From Tolypeutes matacus (taxonomy: Eukaryota > Chordata > Mammalia > Cingulata > Chlamyphoridae): a stretch of 64,000 bases of DNA. A program made the position numbers and the translations under genes. The notes below the pieces were generated by a model, which did no database searches, was not told the DNA's origin, and saw nothing but the letters and a program-made list of their open reading frames with translations. Every line of letters begins with the position of its first letter. Positions within the stretch are counted from its first letter, which is position 1. Below, one piece after another: positions 24,531-35,344 of this stretch. The DNA is taken from assembly GCA_026826555.1 (NCBI GenBank), contig JAKSZT010038599.1:4893420-4957419 (forward strand). Reading direction: 5' to 3'.

Positions 24531-26917
24531 AACTATTGAATTTTACCAGACACTTAATGACAAATTAATACCACTCCTTCTTGAACTCTTTCAAAGAATT
24601 CAAGAGTAGGGGACACATCCTAATTCATTATATGATGCCAGCATTACTCTGCAACCAAAGCCTGGTAAAGATATCACAAGAAGAGTAAATTGCAGACAAA
24701 TTCCTCTCATGAATATAGATGTAAATATCCTCAAAAAATATCAGCAAACCAAATCCATTAGCAAATTTAAAAGATTGTACACCATGACCAAATTGATTGG
24801 GATTTATCCCAGGAATGCAAGGGTTGTTCTACTTAGGAAACCAATCCACGTAATGCACTGCATAACTAGAATCAAAACAAAAGAAGCCACACCCTTATCT
24901 CAGTAGAACAGAAAATGTATTCAACAAAATCTAGCACCCTCTTGTTTAAAACACTCAGAAAAGCAGGAACTAAAGGGAACTTTCTCAATGTGATAAAGGC
25001 CATTAAAAAAAAAAATACATCTAATATACTCATTAGTGAAAGACTGAAAACTTTCCCAAAATTAGAAATGAGACACGGATTCCTACTTTCACCACTGCTA
25101 CTCAAGATTGCAAGAAGTTCTTGCCAGAGCAATTAGGCAACAAAGAGAAATAAAAGACATCTAGATTGGTAGGGAAGATGCAAAATTTCTGTATTTGCAG
25201 ATGATATGATATCATATATAGAAAATAAAGGAATCCAAAAAGAAAACTCTTAAATCTAATAAATGAGTTCCTTAAAGTGGCAAGGTGCAAGATCAACATG
25301 CAAAAAAAAAAAAAAAATTGTATTCTTACACACTAGCAATGAACCATCCAATGAGGAAATTAAGAAAATAATTCCATTTGTAATAGGATCTAAAAGCATA
25401 AAATATCTCAGAAAAAAATTTAACTAAGGTTACAGAATACTTGTATACTGAAAACTACATAATGCTCCTGAAAGAAAGTAAAGACCTACATAAATGGCAA
25501 GATATCCCATGATCATGGATTGGAAAAGTCATATTGTTAATATGTCAAATTACCCAGAACAATATACATATTAAATACAATCCCTATAAAAATTCTAGCT
25601 GTCTTATTTTCATAAATGGTGAAACTGATCCTCAAATTCATATGGAACTGCTTGGAGCTGTAAATTATCTAAACAGTCTTCAAAAAGAACAGAGTTGGAG
25701 AATTCATACTTCCTGATTTCAAATTTTACTACAAAGCAAAAGTAATTAAAACAGTGAGTTACTGGCATAAAGCAAGGCAAATAGGTAGGTAGAGTAGAAT
25801 TGAAAGTCCAGAAATGGACCCACATATGTATCATCAATTGATTTTTGACAAAAAATTAAGTGCAGGCAGTGTATGAAAAAAATAGTTTCTTTAACAAATG
25901 ATGTTGGGAAAACTGGATATCCATATGCAGAAGAATGAGTTTAGATCTTACCTCATACTCTATAAAAAATCATCTCAAAATGGATCAAGGACTTCAATAT
26001 AAGAGCTACAACTACAAAACTCCTAGAAGATAAAACAGTGACCAAATCTTCATGCCTTGGGATTTGACAATGGATCCATATAAATGACAACTAAAATATG
26101 AGCCACAGAGGAAACAATAAATGAATTTGATTTAATCAGATTTTTTAAAAAATTTGGTATTAAAGGAAATTATTAAGAAAGTGGAAAGACATTCTACAAA
26201 ATGGGAGATAGTTACAAAACATATATTGGATAAGAACATAACATCCAGAATATAAAAAAGAAATTTTACAATGCAACTACCAAAAGACAAACAACCCAAT
26301 TATAAAATGGGTAAAGAATATCAATAGACATTTCTCCAAAGAAGATATACAAATGGTCAATAAACACATGGAAAGATGGTCAACATAATTAGCCATTAGA
26401 GAAATGCAAATCAAAACCACAATGAGATACTAATTCACACTCACAAGGATGGCTATTATTTAAAAAGGCAGGAGAAAATAAGTATTGGATAGAATGCAAA
26501 GAAATTAGAACTCTAGTGCCTTGTTGGTAGGAATGTAAAATGATGCAGCCATGTGGAAAACAATATAATAGTTTCTGAAAAAGTTAAATATAGAATTTCC
26601 ATATAACCTTGCAGTCCCATTTCTAACTACGTACTCCAAAAGACTGAAAATTGTGTAGCAAATAGATACTTGTACATCAATATTTATAGCATCATTATTC
26701 ACAATAGCCAAAAGTTAGAAATAACCCAAGTGTTCCTCAACAAATGAATGGATAAACAAAATGTGATAAACACACAGTGGGATATTTATCAGCCATAGAA
26801 AATATAATGAAGTTCTTAGACATCATGCACCATAGAAGAATTTGAAAGCATTATGTTCAGTGCAAAAAGCAAGGCAAATAAGGACAAAAATTGTATACCA
26901 CTTGTATGAGATGACTA
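24531..26917 (+). pseudogene. L1 ORF2 3' half (reverse transcriptase to C-terminus)
   Basis: Broken frames follow L1 ORF2 order. A PKPGKDI-like segment lies near 24660, then NCRQIPLMNIDVNILKK, then the RT catalytic FADD at 25194-25205 in frame with SYIENKG. Fragments of the later 'WYWYKNRYIDQW', 'DPFLTPYTK' and 'NRHFSK' regions follow near 25760, 25930 and 26310. Stops and indels break every domain, so no enzyme is made. The N-terminal endonuclease is missing. It could be part of the same insertion as the HAL1-like piece upstream, or a separate L1. Confidence 0.75.
26909..26917. repeat. SINE target duplication, left
   Basis: AGATGACTA, identical to 27150-27158. Confidence 0.75.
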
Positions 26918-27149
26918 CAGGGTGCAGATGTAGCTCAAGTGGTTGAGTGCCTGCTTCCCACATCGAAGGTTCTGGATTCAGTTCCTGGTGCCTCCTCGAA
27001 TAAACAAAAACAAACAACAAGCAAAACAAATGAAAAAAACAACACAGGGGAGCTCATGTGGCTCAGTGGTTGAGCAACAGCTTGCCACATACAAGGACCT
27101 GGGTTTAGACTCGACACCCAGTACTTCAAAAAAAAAAAAAAAAAAAAAA
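26918..27149 (+). mobile_element. Dimeric tRNA-headed SINE (DAS-like)
   Basis: Two tRNA-like heads in tandem joined by an A/C-rich linker. Head 1 is at about 26918-26998 (GATGTAGCTCAAGTGGTTGAG as A box, GGATTCAGTTCC as B box). Head 2 is at about 27046-27127 (GTGGCTCAGTGGTTGAG, GGTTTAGACTC). A poly-A tail closes it before a perfect 9-bp duplication. Resembles the xenarthran DAS SINEs of tRNA-Ala origin. The pol III promoter looks partly intact, but activity cannot be judged. The 70-77 codon frames are shadows. Confidence 0.8.
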
Positions 27150-27158
27150 AGATGACTA
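27150..27158. repeat. SINE target duplication, right
   Basis: AGATGACTA, perfect match to 26909-26917. Confidence 0.75.
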
Positions 27159-27309
27159 GAAAGAGCAAGTTTACAGAGATCAGAAGAGGATTACAATTTA
27201 CCCATACCCAGGAATAGGAGAAGATGGAGGAAGGGGGAGTATTTGTTCATTAAATTTAAAACAATTTTAAAAGTTATTGGTGTTATAATTGTTTATTTGT
27301 ATAGCTTTT

Positions 27310-27470
27310 CCCTTTCCAAACATTTTCACATACACTATCTCATTGTATTCCCATGCTAACCCTATGAAATAGTAGGAAAATTATCATTCCCATTAACTGA
27401 GAGCCCAAGGTACACAGAGTCCAAAGGACTTCCTTATGATCACACACAGTCACACAAAATAGATCATGGT
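27310..27470 (+). mobile_element. Possible MIR
   Basis: 'cacatacactatctcattgt' and 'aaccctatgaaatagtagg', then a run like 'gatgag...cacagag' and 'tgatcacacac', follow the MIR order loosely. Highly diverged. Confidence 0.5.
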
Positions 27471-27710
27471 AAAAAATCTAATTTGATCATTGTATACGCA
27501 ATAGTACAGAACAGAATTTTTTATCCTCCCAACAATTGTGTTACAAAAATGAAGATACAGAATGCATATATTCAAGTTTAAAAATGTTATTATCTAATAA
27601 ATTTAATCATATTTTGATTAATATTTCTTAATTAGATTCATTCTGTATTGAAGTTATTTTAGGAAAAATGCTTAAATGCAATGCTCTATTTTGTTAGCCT
27701 AATGAATTAA

Positions 27711-27722
27711 AAGACCATGTGT
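27711..27722. repeat. SINE target duplication, left
   Basis: AAGACCATGTGT; the right copy at 27969-27980 is AAGATTATGTGT, two mismatches. Confidence 0.65.
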
Positions 27723-27968
27723 CAGGGAGCGGATTTGCTCAAGCAGTTGAGCTCCTGCTTCTCACATGGGAAATCCCACATTTGGTTCCCCATGTCTTCT
27801 GAAAAAAACAAACAAACAAGTTCATACAACAAGCAAAACTAATGAAAAAGAAAACAAAACAAGCACAGCTCAGGGAAGCTGATGTCTCTCAGTGGTTGAG
27901 CACCAGCTTCTCACATACAAGAACCTGGGTTATTCCCTGATCCCCCATATCTAATAATAATAAAAAAA
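27723..27968 (+). mobile_element. Second dimeric tRNA-headed SINE
   Basis: Head 1 begins at about 27726 (GGGAGCGGATTTGCTCAAGCAG, A box-like), then an A/C-rich linker. Head 2 begins at about 27873 (GAAGCTGATGTCTCTCAGTGG). An A-rich tail ends at 27968. The same two-head layout as 26918 shows that the dimer is a family structure and not a one-off. Flanked by a 12-bp duplication with two mismatches, so older than the first copy. Confidence 0.75.
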
Positions 27969-27980
27969 AAGATTATGTGT
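27969..27980. repeat. SINE target duplication, right
   Basis: AAGATTATGTGT; see 27711-27722. Confidence 0.65.
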
Positions 27981-30029
27981 TGCATATAATGAACTATCTG
28001 TATGAAAATATAAAGTAACATATTTTGAAAATGACCTCTTTCCTAGTGCAATATAGTTGCTTGTACTTTTATTTAGATATTTTATTCCAGAGAGCTTTTA
28101 AAGTCTCCAAGAAATGAATTTCAAATATATGTATTATAGTAAGGAAAATTATTAGTTTAACTAATTACTATTAATTAATTAATATATTAGTTTTTCTAGA
28201 TTTTATAATACCTCAGCCAAAAAGAGATATGAAAAATTCAGAAGAAACAGCTTTCATGGTATTAACAATGGAAATGTAAAGCATCACAGTTAGGTAAAGA
28301 AATGAATTTGGTTAGAAGAGGTCATTGGTGTCTATTGACTAATAGATTCTGATACATTTTGACCTGCAGTTGGATTAATATATTAGTTAGAAAAATGGAA
28401 TGAATTAATTATTAAGACCACTCTTGAATAAACTAAAATAACAATTAGTATCCTAAAATTCTACATCTATACCATCTGTTTCTTAGACCATATTTTCCCT
28501 CCTCTCCCCTTCCCTCCCCTTCCCTTTTCTTTTTTCTTTCCTCTCCTTCTCCTTCTCCTTTCCTTTCTTTTCTTTCCTTTTCTTTTTCCAGAAAAAACAT
28601 GGCTGTTTTTTTTTTCCAAGAAACCTATGTTGCAGCCCACAACCAAAATATGTTGGAACTTCAACTTTGGCTATAATCTTTTGCTGACCACTTATATTCC
28701 CCGTATTTCAAAGGTGTTATGAGTGATTCGGTAGGGAAAGTGGAATCCCCATAATTTCCTTCCTTCCTTTATCCTCAATGTTTCAGGTAGGCTAACAGCC
28801 ATGGCTTTATTGTGTCTAGGGTTTTGATTGGCTGAAATGTCTTTTCTTAGGTTGACAATGTTGATGATAGATTTTATGGAAATCTAATATGTTAATTACT
28901 GAAAGATGTCTATTCAGAGATAGCATTTCCTTATTCACTTAATCAATGATCTTATATATATAAAATGATGTACTCATTTCCTGAACCAGAAAAGAAGGGC
29001 AAGGTACATTCCACCCCCTACAGCCAGCTTTGGGTATCCAACAAAGGCAGTGAACAACATCACTCCATGACTTTCTTCTCACCCTATCATTCCACATTCT
29101 CTTTTCCCCAAGAAAGCATTGGTTAGATGATGTGAAGACCAGCCTTAACCATTCATGTGGTTTGTCGGTGCCTCAATCACAAGGTGAGATTCCCTTACCA
29201 TATTATTCCCCTCTCCCAAAATCACTCAGTCCTGCAGGCTCTTAAGCACAGTGCTCATGAATCCTCTGTCTCCTGCTACCCTATGGTAAAATTCCCAGGA
29301 CAAGACATTCTCCTGTAATTCTTTGGCTTTTCCACCTAAGACTTGGATGTTATCTTTAAATTGATATGAAGGGTAGCTTTAGGTCACTAATAGAAGTGAT
29401 CCTCACCTGACTCCTTGTCCTTAATTAACAATTAGTAGAAACTGTATGAAAGAAGAGGTGCATAACTAGGTATCCTGAATCTTGAACAACCCTGTTTCTC
29501 TTAACGCACCCTCAGGGCAATCTAAGTGATTACTATTGTCACCAGATATAAAATAATAAAATAAGATATGAGAATGAAAATATGATTATCATTTTCTGTA
29601 TCCCCACAACAGAAAGTATAAAGAAATAGTTACTCCATCTTGAGGAAATTAGGAAATAAATATTAATCTGAATAATAATATGCTGTAGACAAAAGCATAG
29701 CACAACCATTAAAGTCAAGAATTAGATGACAATACATACAGTAACACTAATATCGTTTAAAATGTTTTTGACTAACCAATAAAACTATATAAGAGAAAGT
29801 AATGAATTATAAAAATTGAAAGGAAATTTATTTCTAGATGCTATAGTTTACCTGAATAAAAATATAATATAGTTTCTTAATATAAGAAACTATATTAAAC
29901 TACTAATCCAAAATAATATGCTATAACACTATTTAAACAATGCAAGGATTAAGTAAAGCTATCTAGGCAATAATTTTCTTATAGCTTTCCCTATATAAAG
30001 ACCAATAATTTGTAAAATGTAAGAAAAAG
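27981..30029. other. Unassigned DNA
   Basis: No gene or repeat family recognised, except the long pyrimidine tract at 28493-28589. The 65-codon minus-strand frame at 28467-28664 is only the lysine/arginine/glycine-rich translation of that tract. Confidence 0.4.
28493..28589. repeat. Polypyrimidine tract, 97 bp
   Basis: Every base on the plus strand from 28493 to 28589 is C or T, grading from CCCTT-rich to CTTTT-rich. Such tracts can form triplex (H-DNA) in vitro. No function is visible here. Confidence 0.9.
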
Positions 30030-30440
30030 ATATTATCCCTTTTACAGCAATAATAAAATTATAAAATATCTAGGAATAACTTAACATGAAATATACAAGC
30101 ACTTGTAAAATATACCAAACAGAAATGACCCTCAGAAGCAGTGATGACCATTGTTCAAATTAGAGAAATTTCCTTGGGTAATATTGTGACTATGTACATT
30201 ACATTAGAAGAGGTGCATGTATATTTTTGAACCAGCATTTCTGCTTATGTTTATTTATCCTACAAATATTCATATGTGCAAAAAAGTATTATAAGGATAT
30301 TTAATGCAACACTGCAATGGTAAAAGATTGAAAATAAATTAGATGCCTGTGAATTAGGGACAAGTCAAATAATTTATGGTACATTCTTGCAGTGGAATGA
30401 TATGTAGCCATTTAAATATCTGTCTCTTTGGGGACCTAAT
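30030..30440 (+). mobile_element. Old L1 ORF2 fragment, sense
   Basis: 'taaaatatctaggaataact' at about 30060 matches the L1 segment coding YLGINLT. After a break, 'atggtaaaagattgaaaata' and 'ggtacattcttgcagtggaatg' match the segment near the ORF2 C-terminus. Internally deleted and frameshifted. Confidence 0.55.
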
Positions 30441-32799
30441 AAGGGATAACGCCCAAGAAACAGATTCTGGGGAAAGAAGCAAAGTATATATGTGTGTTTT
30501 TAAAAAGGTGTTTAACTACATACACATAGAAATATATGTATATACATACTCATATTTGTGCATACATTCTCGTATATTTGCGTGCTTGTATATGAATCAG
30601 ATTCCTATAGATGCTTATACCTCCTCCCCCAAATTATATCAGCTGATCCAAAATGAGGCCTGGAATAAGGGGTAAGCACCACAGTCTTTTAAAACTGAGA
30701 TTCTCTGTGAAAGAAAAAATCACTAGGGTAAAAAGTTATCCATATATGCAATGAATTAATATTTATTACTTCTTCATTTATAATGGTATTTGTTATGCAC
30801 TATCCTAGGGAGAAATTAGAAAATAGTCACTCAAATTACACTCTGTGCTCTATGATTCAGATGAGAATGTCTGACTTAGAATGACTAGAAGGTACTAGAA
30901 GGATACTAAAGTTTTATGACATATACTCTTTGATGATACTGTGTGAAATTTTCATTATCAATTGGACATTATTTTTTTACTATTATTATTTAAAGATCTA
31001 AATACAAAGAAGTAATCTCATAGCCAGGAACTGATGATAAATCCCAGAGTCTGTTCACAGAGGTCCTTACATGGCCAAATGACCTTTATGAGGTCCACAC
31101 CACCAATTTCTGGGTCCCACAATTACTTGGGTCATGAATATAAAGCAAGTTCTGATTACAGGTCTTGCTTCTGCCATGAGCAGCTGAATGATCGATGTTT
31201 CCTAGAACCTCTTTTTGAAAATGGTTTCTGAGTAATGATCAAGGAACCATGTCCCTACTTTGGTTCTTTATTTTGATTGAAGCTGAAATTAGCTAATATT
31301 TCTGATTTTGAATCTTAACATGGAAATACTGTTAACCGCCCGATGAAGACCAATTATGGTTCTTCACTTTACAAAATAACACATTAAACAAATTCCACTG
31401 TGAATTCCTTTATCCTTTATTCACATTTGGCCTCTCCTCTTTGATCAGTATCTTTAAATCTTAAAGGCAGTTACAATGCTTGAACTAGTAATAATGATAG
31501 TTCACTGTTTTTAAGTCAAATGCTGGGTCTGTCCTACCAGTAATGGCAACAATTTGATGGTTTCTTTTGGCATATATCTTGCCAAGTCAGACTTCAAGGA
31601 ATCATTAAACTTCATACACAGACTCTACCCTGTATTGTTCTCTAGACTTTGTTTAATTAAAACCTGCCCCAATTATAATCATCATTATATTGATTCCACA
31701 AACACAAGCACATTTAATAAACAACACATGCATATTCTATGTCATAATTTAAGGTGACCCCCTCTTTTCCTATCAAGTAAGTCTCAAATATTTTATCAAA
31801 CATGAATATTATATATAATGATAACAGTTGAAAGAATAGTAAATTTGTTTATTGATAATATTTTCATTACATAGTAACGTAAGCACATTTAACTAGCATT
31901 TATGATAAATGCTAGTTTCAAAGTTTCTATTTCATGAAAATTTTATTCAAATCATTCACATTCAACCTCAACATCAAGGTTTTCTTCATAACACAAAATT
32001 CTTTATCTAACATTGTTTTTTATCTAAAGTGTTATCTAACAATTTTGGGGTTGAATTATGCCTTATGTCTGAGATACAGAACATGTTGAACTCATGTATT
32101 ATTCTATCACTGTAAATATGTACCAAATCCACAACAACCATACATAGCATTAATAGCAGAATTTCATTTTTTTTAAATTTTTCCATATGTTTTTATTTGT
32201 GATCCCAACAGTGCCAAACATTTACTGATTCCTTTTTAAATTGGTCTTTAAAAGATTTGTTTACAGTATTAGTATTATGCTACATTAAGTTCATGAGGTC
32301 CCACAACCAAAGAAAATCACCATTTTTTCCTTCTTCTTCCTTTGACTTCCACTTTACCTATTCCACTGGGTAATCATTGTAAACATACAGAACTATTATT
32401 ACTTGCACTTATTTGAAGCTAAATATTTTCTAAATCCAGGATGTTTTAGTCTAAATATAGACACGTAATATGAAATTCTTTATAACGCTTAAAAAGCAAT
32501 GCATTTTTTCTTTATAAAGACTAATTATTAAGAGGAAAATAAATGTTTATATCATATTTTAGAATATATTGAAGCTATACATCCATTGCTTCATCAGGAA
32601 GTCAGAGTTCTGATTTTCAGTTCTAACTTTATTAGTCACAACACCTAATAGATAACCAAGAAGATATCTTTAATATCTTCATTTTATATGTTTCATTTTA
32701 ATATGTTTTAATATGTTTCATTTTATTTTGTTTTGTTTTGATTTCTTCTAATTGGATGTGTTAGAGATGATATAGGATCACAGCTAAAAGGGAGTTAAG
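30441..32799. other. Unassigned AT-rich DNA
   Basis: No gene recognised. 30753-30870 is faintly MIR/L2-like and 32160-32490 has a T-rich retroposon-like start, but neither can be named. Frames of 65-99 codons (30376-30675, 31034-31231, 31554-31757) carry no domain. Confidence 0.4.
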
Positions 32800-33200
32800 T
32801 ATGAGGTTATGTGCCTTGCCTCTCATGTCCAGGTGTCACTAGAGCCCTCAGGAGCACTTTTGTTTGAGACTTTTTTCCTGTGACAGTTAATGAAATCTGT
32901 CTGACTCCTGCATAAGCATAACCTCCAGAATGACCACCTGACTCACTTTGAAATCTCTTAGCTATAAAACTTTTATTTTATTTCATGTTTCCCCCTTTTG
33001 GTCTAGGTCTTTTTTTCAAATGCCTCATTGGTTGCGGCTTGGTAGTATTCCCTTTGTGCCAGGGAGGCTTAACCTGAGGAGTCATGTCCCATGTCAGGAG
33101 GAAGATAGTGAATTCATTTGCTGAATTTGGCTTAGAGAGAGGCCACATTTAAGTATCAAGGAGGTTTTCAGGAGGTAACTATTAGGCATTAATTATAAGC
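32800..33200 (-). mobile_element. L1 3' UTR fragment, antisense
   Basis: Shares a series of blocks with 6410-6780: 'gagccctcaggagc', 'tgccagggaggctta', 'gagtcatgtcccatg', 'gctgaatttggctta' and 'tcaaggaggttttcaggagg'. It is therefore the same family, truncated at both ends. Confidence 0.6.
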
Positions 33201-34135
33201 AGTATTGTATTTGAAAGAAATCTTGAGACGTTTCAGCACTAACCTAGTGGCTAGAGACTAAAGATTTCTGTAGTTCAGTCACAAATAACTTAAAAGTGAG
33301 AAAATCCAAGCAGATATTCTGAGGAAGAGATAGAGAGATAGAGAGAGAATAAGAAAAAAAAGAAGAAAAAGAAAATGACAATGACAAAAAACAGAGAGGT
33401 AGACTGAACTCTTTCTAACACTTTTATCACTGATTCAAAGTGTTCTAGTCAATTTAAAATAATTGGATTGGCAGCAAGAGAGTCTGGATTGCTATAGTGA
33501 GAAACTGGATGATAGATAATCAAAACTTGTGGAACATTTAGAAAATGACCTTATTTCAAACATTATTTATTTATGGAAGAAATGACAAGGAAGGTGTTTT
33601 CTTAAAAAACAGTAAGGGAATTCTTACTCTCTTTAAGTCAAAGAACTAAGAAAGGTAATATCTTTTACTCCTGACAACAATCTCAGTTTGCTTTAGATAT
33701 ATCAAGCAGGATGTATCTAAATGGAAAGCAATGAATAAATATCTCAGAGTCCAGTACTAATGCACAGTGAAATAATTAACTTTATTATTGCACCCTATAT
33801 ATGTATTTTTCATATATGTTTCCATTATTGATGATAAATTATGGAAAATATTTATTTAAGAGTTGATATGAACTGTCCCTTCAAATTATGTTAAATCTAC
33901 CACAAATCAAATAAATAAACAAAAAATTCTAATGAATTCCCAACTCAATTTTATATAAGGAAATAAAAACATTTTGTTAACCAATGATATAATATAGTTA
34001 TCTAAAGAGACGTATTATATATGTATACTATGTAAAGTTACAGAGTTACATAAAAAATTCAAAAACAGATAGATGGTTTTGTCATATTCTGAATTCTTTC
34101 CTGGTATTCCCTGAACTACAAAATGATCTTTTAAA
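33201..34135. other. Unassigned AT-rich DNA
   Basis: No gene or named repeat. Contains short GA-rich and AAG-rich simple runs at about 33328-33375. Confidence 0.4.
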
Positions 34136-34640
34136 TTTACATACATTAAAATTCAATCTTTGTGATATTAATTGTTTGAGTTTTAACAAATGCATATTAT
34201 TGTGTATTTAAAATTACAGTGTCATAGAGATTACTTTTAACGTAACAGGAAAATTCCCAAAATATTACCAACTTAACTTTTCTTTCCTCCCAGCAAACCC
34301 CAGGCAACCACTGATCTTTTTACAGCCACTACAGTTCTGGAATTTTTAAAATGTCATATAATAGGAATCATATTGTATGTAGCATTTTCAGATTGGCTTC
34401 TTTCACATTGCAATATGCATGTAAGATTCATCCATGTCATTTTGTGGCTTAATATTTCATTTATTTTTATTGTTGAATAATATTCCATTATATAAAAGTA
34501 GCATGGTTTTTATTTATCCATTCACCTATTGAAGGACATGTTGTGTGCTCTCCATTTTTGGCAATTAATCAATTTTCTATAAATATTTGTATGCAGGGTT
34601 TTTTTTTGTGTGTATGTAAGTTTTCAAATCAGATTTCTCT
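34136..34640 (-). mobile_element. Old L1 3' end, antisense
   Basis: Plus strand reads 'tggcttctttcacattgcaatatgcatgtaagattcatccatgt' type text and 'ttgaataatattccattatat', then 'tttatccattcacctattga'. This is the antisense of the L1 ORF2 end and 3' UTR. Decayed. Confidence 0.6.
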
Positions 34641-34689
34641 ACCCTGGCCTTTACATGGCCTTCTTTGTTTCTGTCTCTCTTTATCTTCC

Positions 34690-34850
34690 CTTATAAGGAT
34701 ACTTACCATTGGATTGAGTGACCACCCTAATCTGGAATGATCTTAATATCCTCAACTTATTTACATTTGCAAAGACACTTTTCCCAGATAAGATAGCATT
34801 CATTCACAGGAGTCATACCATTTTTTGGGTTCACCATTCAACCCACTACT
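34690..34850 (-). mobile_element. MLT1-like LTR 5' part, antisense
   Basis: 'gagtgaccaccctaatctgg', 'tttacatttgcaaagacac' and 'accattcaacccacta' follow the antisense order of the MLT1 LTR 5' half. Truncated. Confidence 0.6.
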
Positions 34851-35218
34851 GCAAGTGATCCCTCTGCTTCTATGTTCTGTAAGAGATGGTGGAAATTTGC
34901 TATCATTTTTTTCCCTAAATGGTGGGTAGAATTCATCAATGAAAATAGCTGGAACTGGTGCTTTGTTCCTTGAAAGGTTATTATCATGTTTCTTTAATAG
35001 ATATCTTATTCAGTTTACTTCTCCTGTGTAAGTTTTGGTAGTTTGTGTCATTCAAGAAACTGATGCATTTCACCTAAGTTATCAAATTTGTAGGCATAGA
35101 CTAGTCCATGCTATTCCTTTATTATTCTTTTAACATCAAGAGGATTAATAGTGATGACCATGCTTTTATGTCTGATGTTGGTATGTTGTGCCTTCTCTCT
35201 TTTCGTCTTGGTAAGCCT
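34851..35218 (-). mobile_element. L1 ORF2 fragment, antisense
   Basis: Blocks such as 'atttgtaggcatagactagtccatg' and 'aacatcaagaggattaatag' parallel the antisense RT-region text at 56660-56740 inside the larger L1 copy. Decayed and short. Confidence 0.6.
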
Positions 35219-35344
35219 GTGTTGGGGATTGAATCTTGCCCCCTCAAAAAACATGTTCAAGTCCTAACCAATTGTCCTGTTGGTGTGGACTCATTTGTGA
35301 ATAGGATCTTCAAAGATCTTACTTAGATGAGACCAAATTTAATG
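35219..35344 (+). mobile_element. MLT-like LTR 5' fragment, sense
   Basis: Starts TGTTGGGGATTGAATCTTGC and passes through 'acatgttcaagtcctaacc' and 'gtgtggactcatttgtgaat', the 5' order of MLT-type LTRs. The 72-codon frame running over it is chance. Confidence 0.6.

Noticed and set aside
26943..27127. tRNA genes suggested by A- and B-box-like motifs
   Set aside because: The heads lack a proper cloverleaf, occur in tandem with a poly-A tail and target duplications, and recur elsewhere. They are SINE heads.
30376..30675. 99-codon plus-strand frame
   Set aside because: Part overlaps the old L1 fragment, and the rest is the translation of ATAC/ATAT-rich simple sequence (YIHIEIYVYTYSY).
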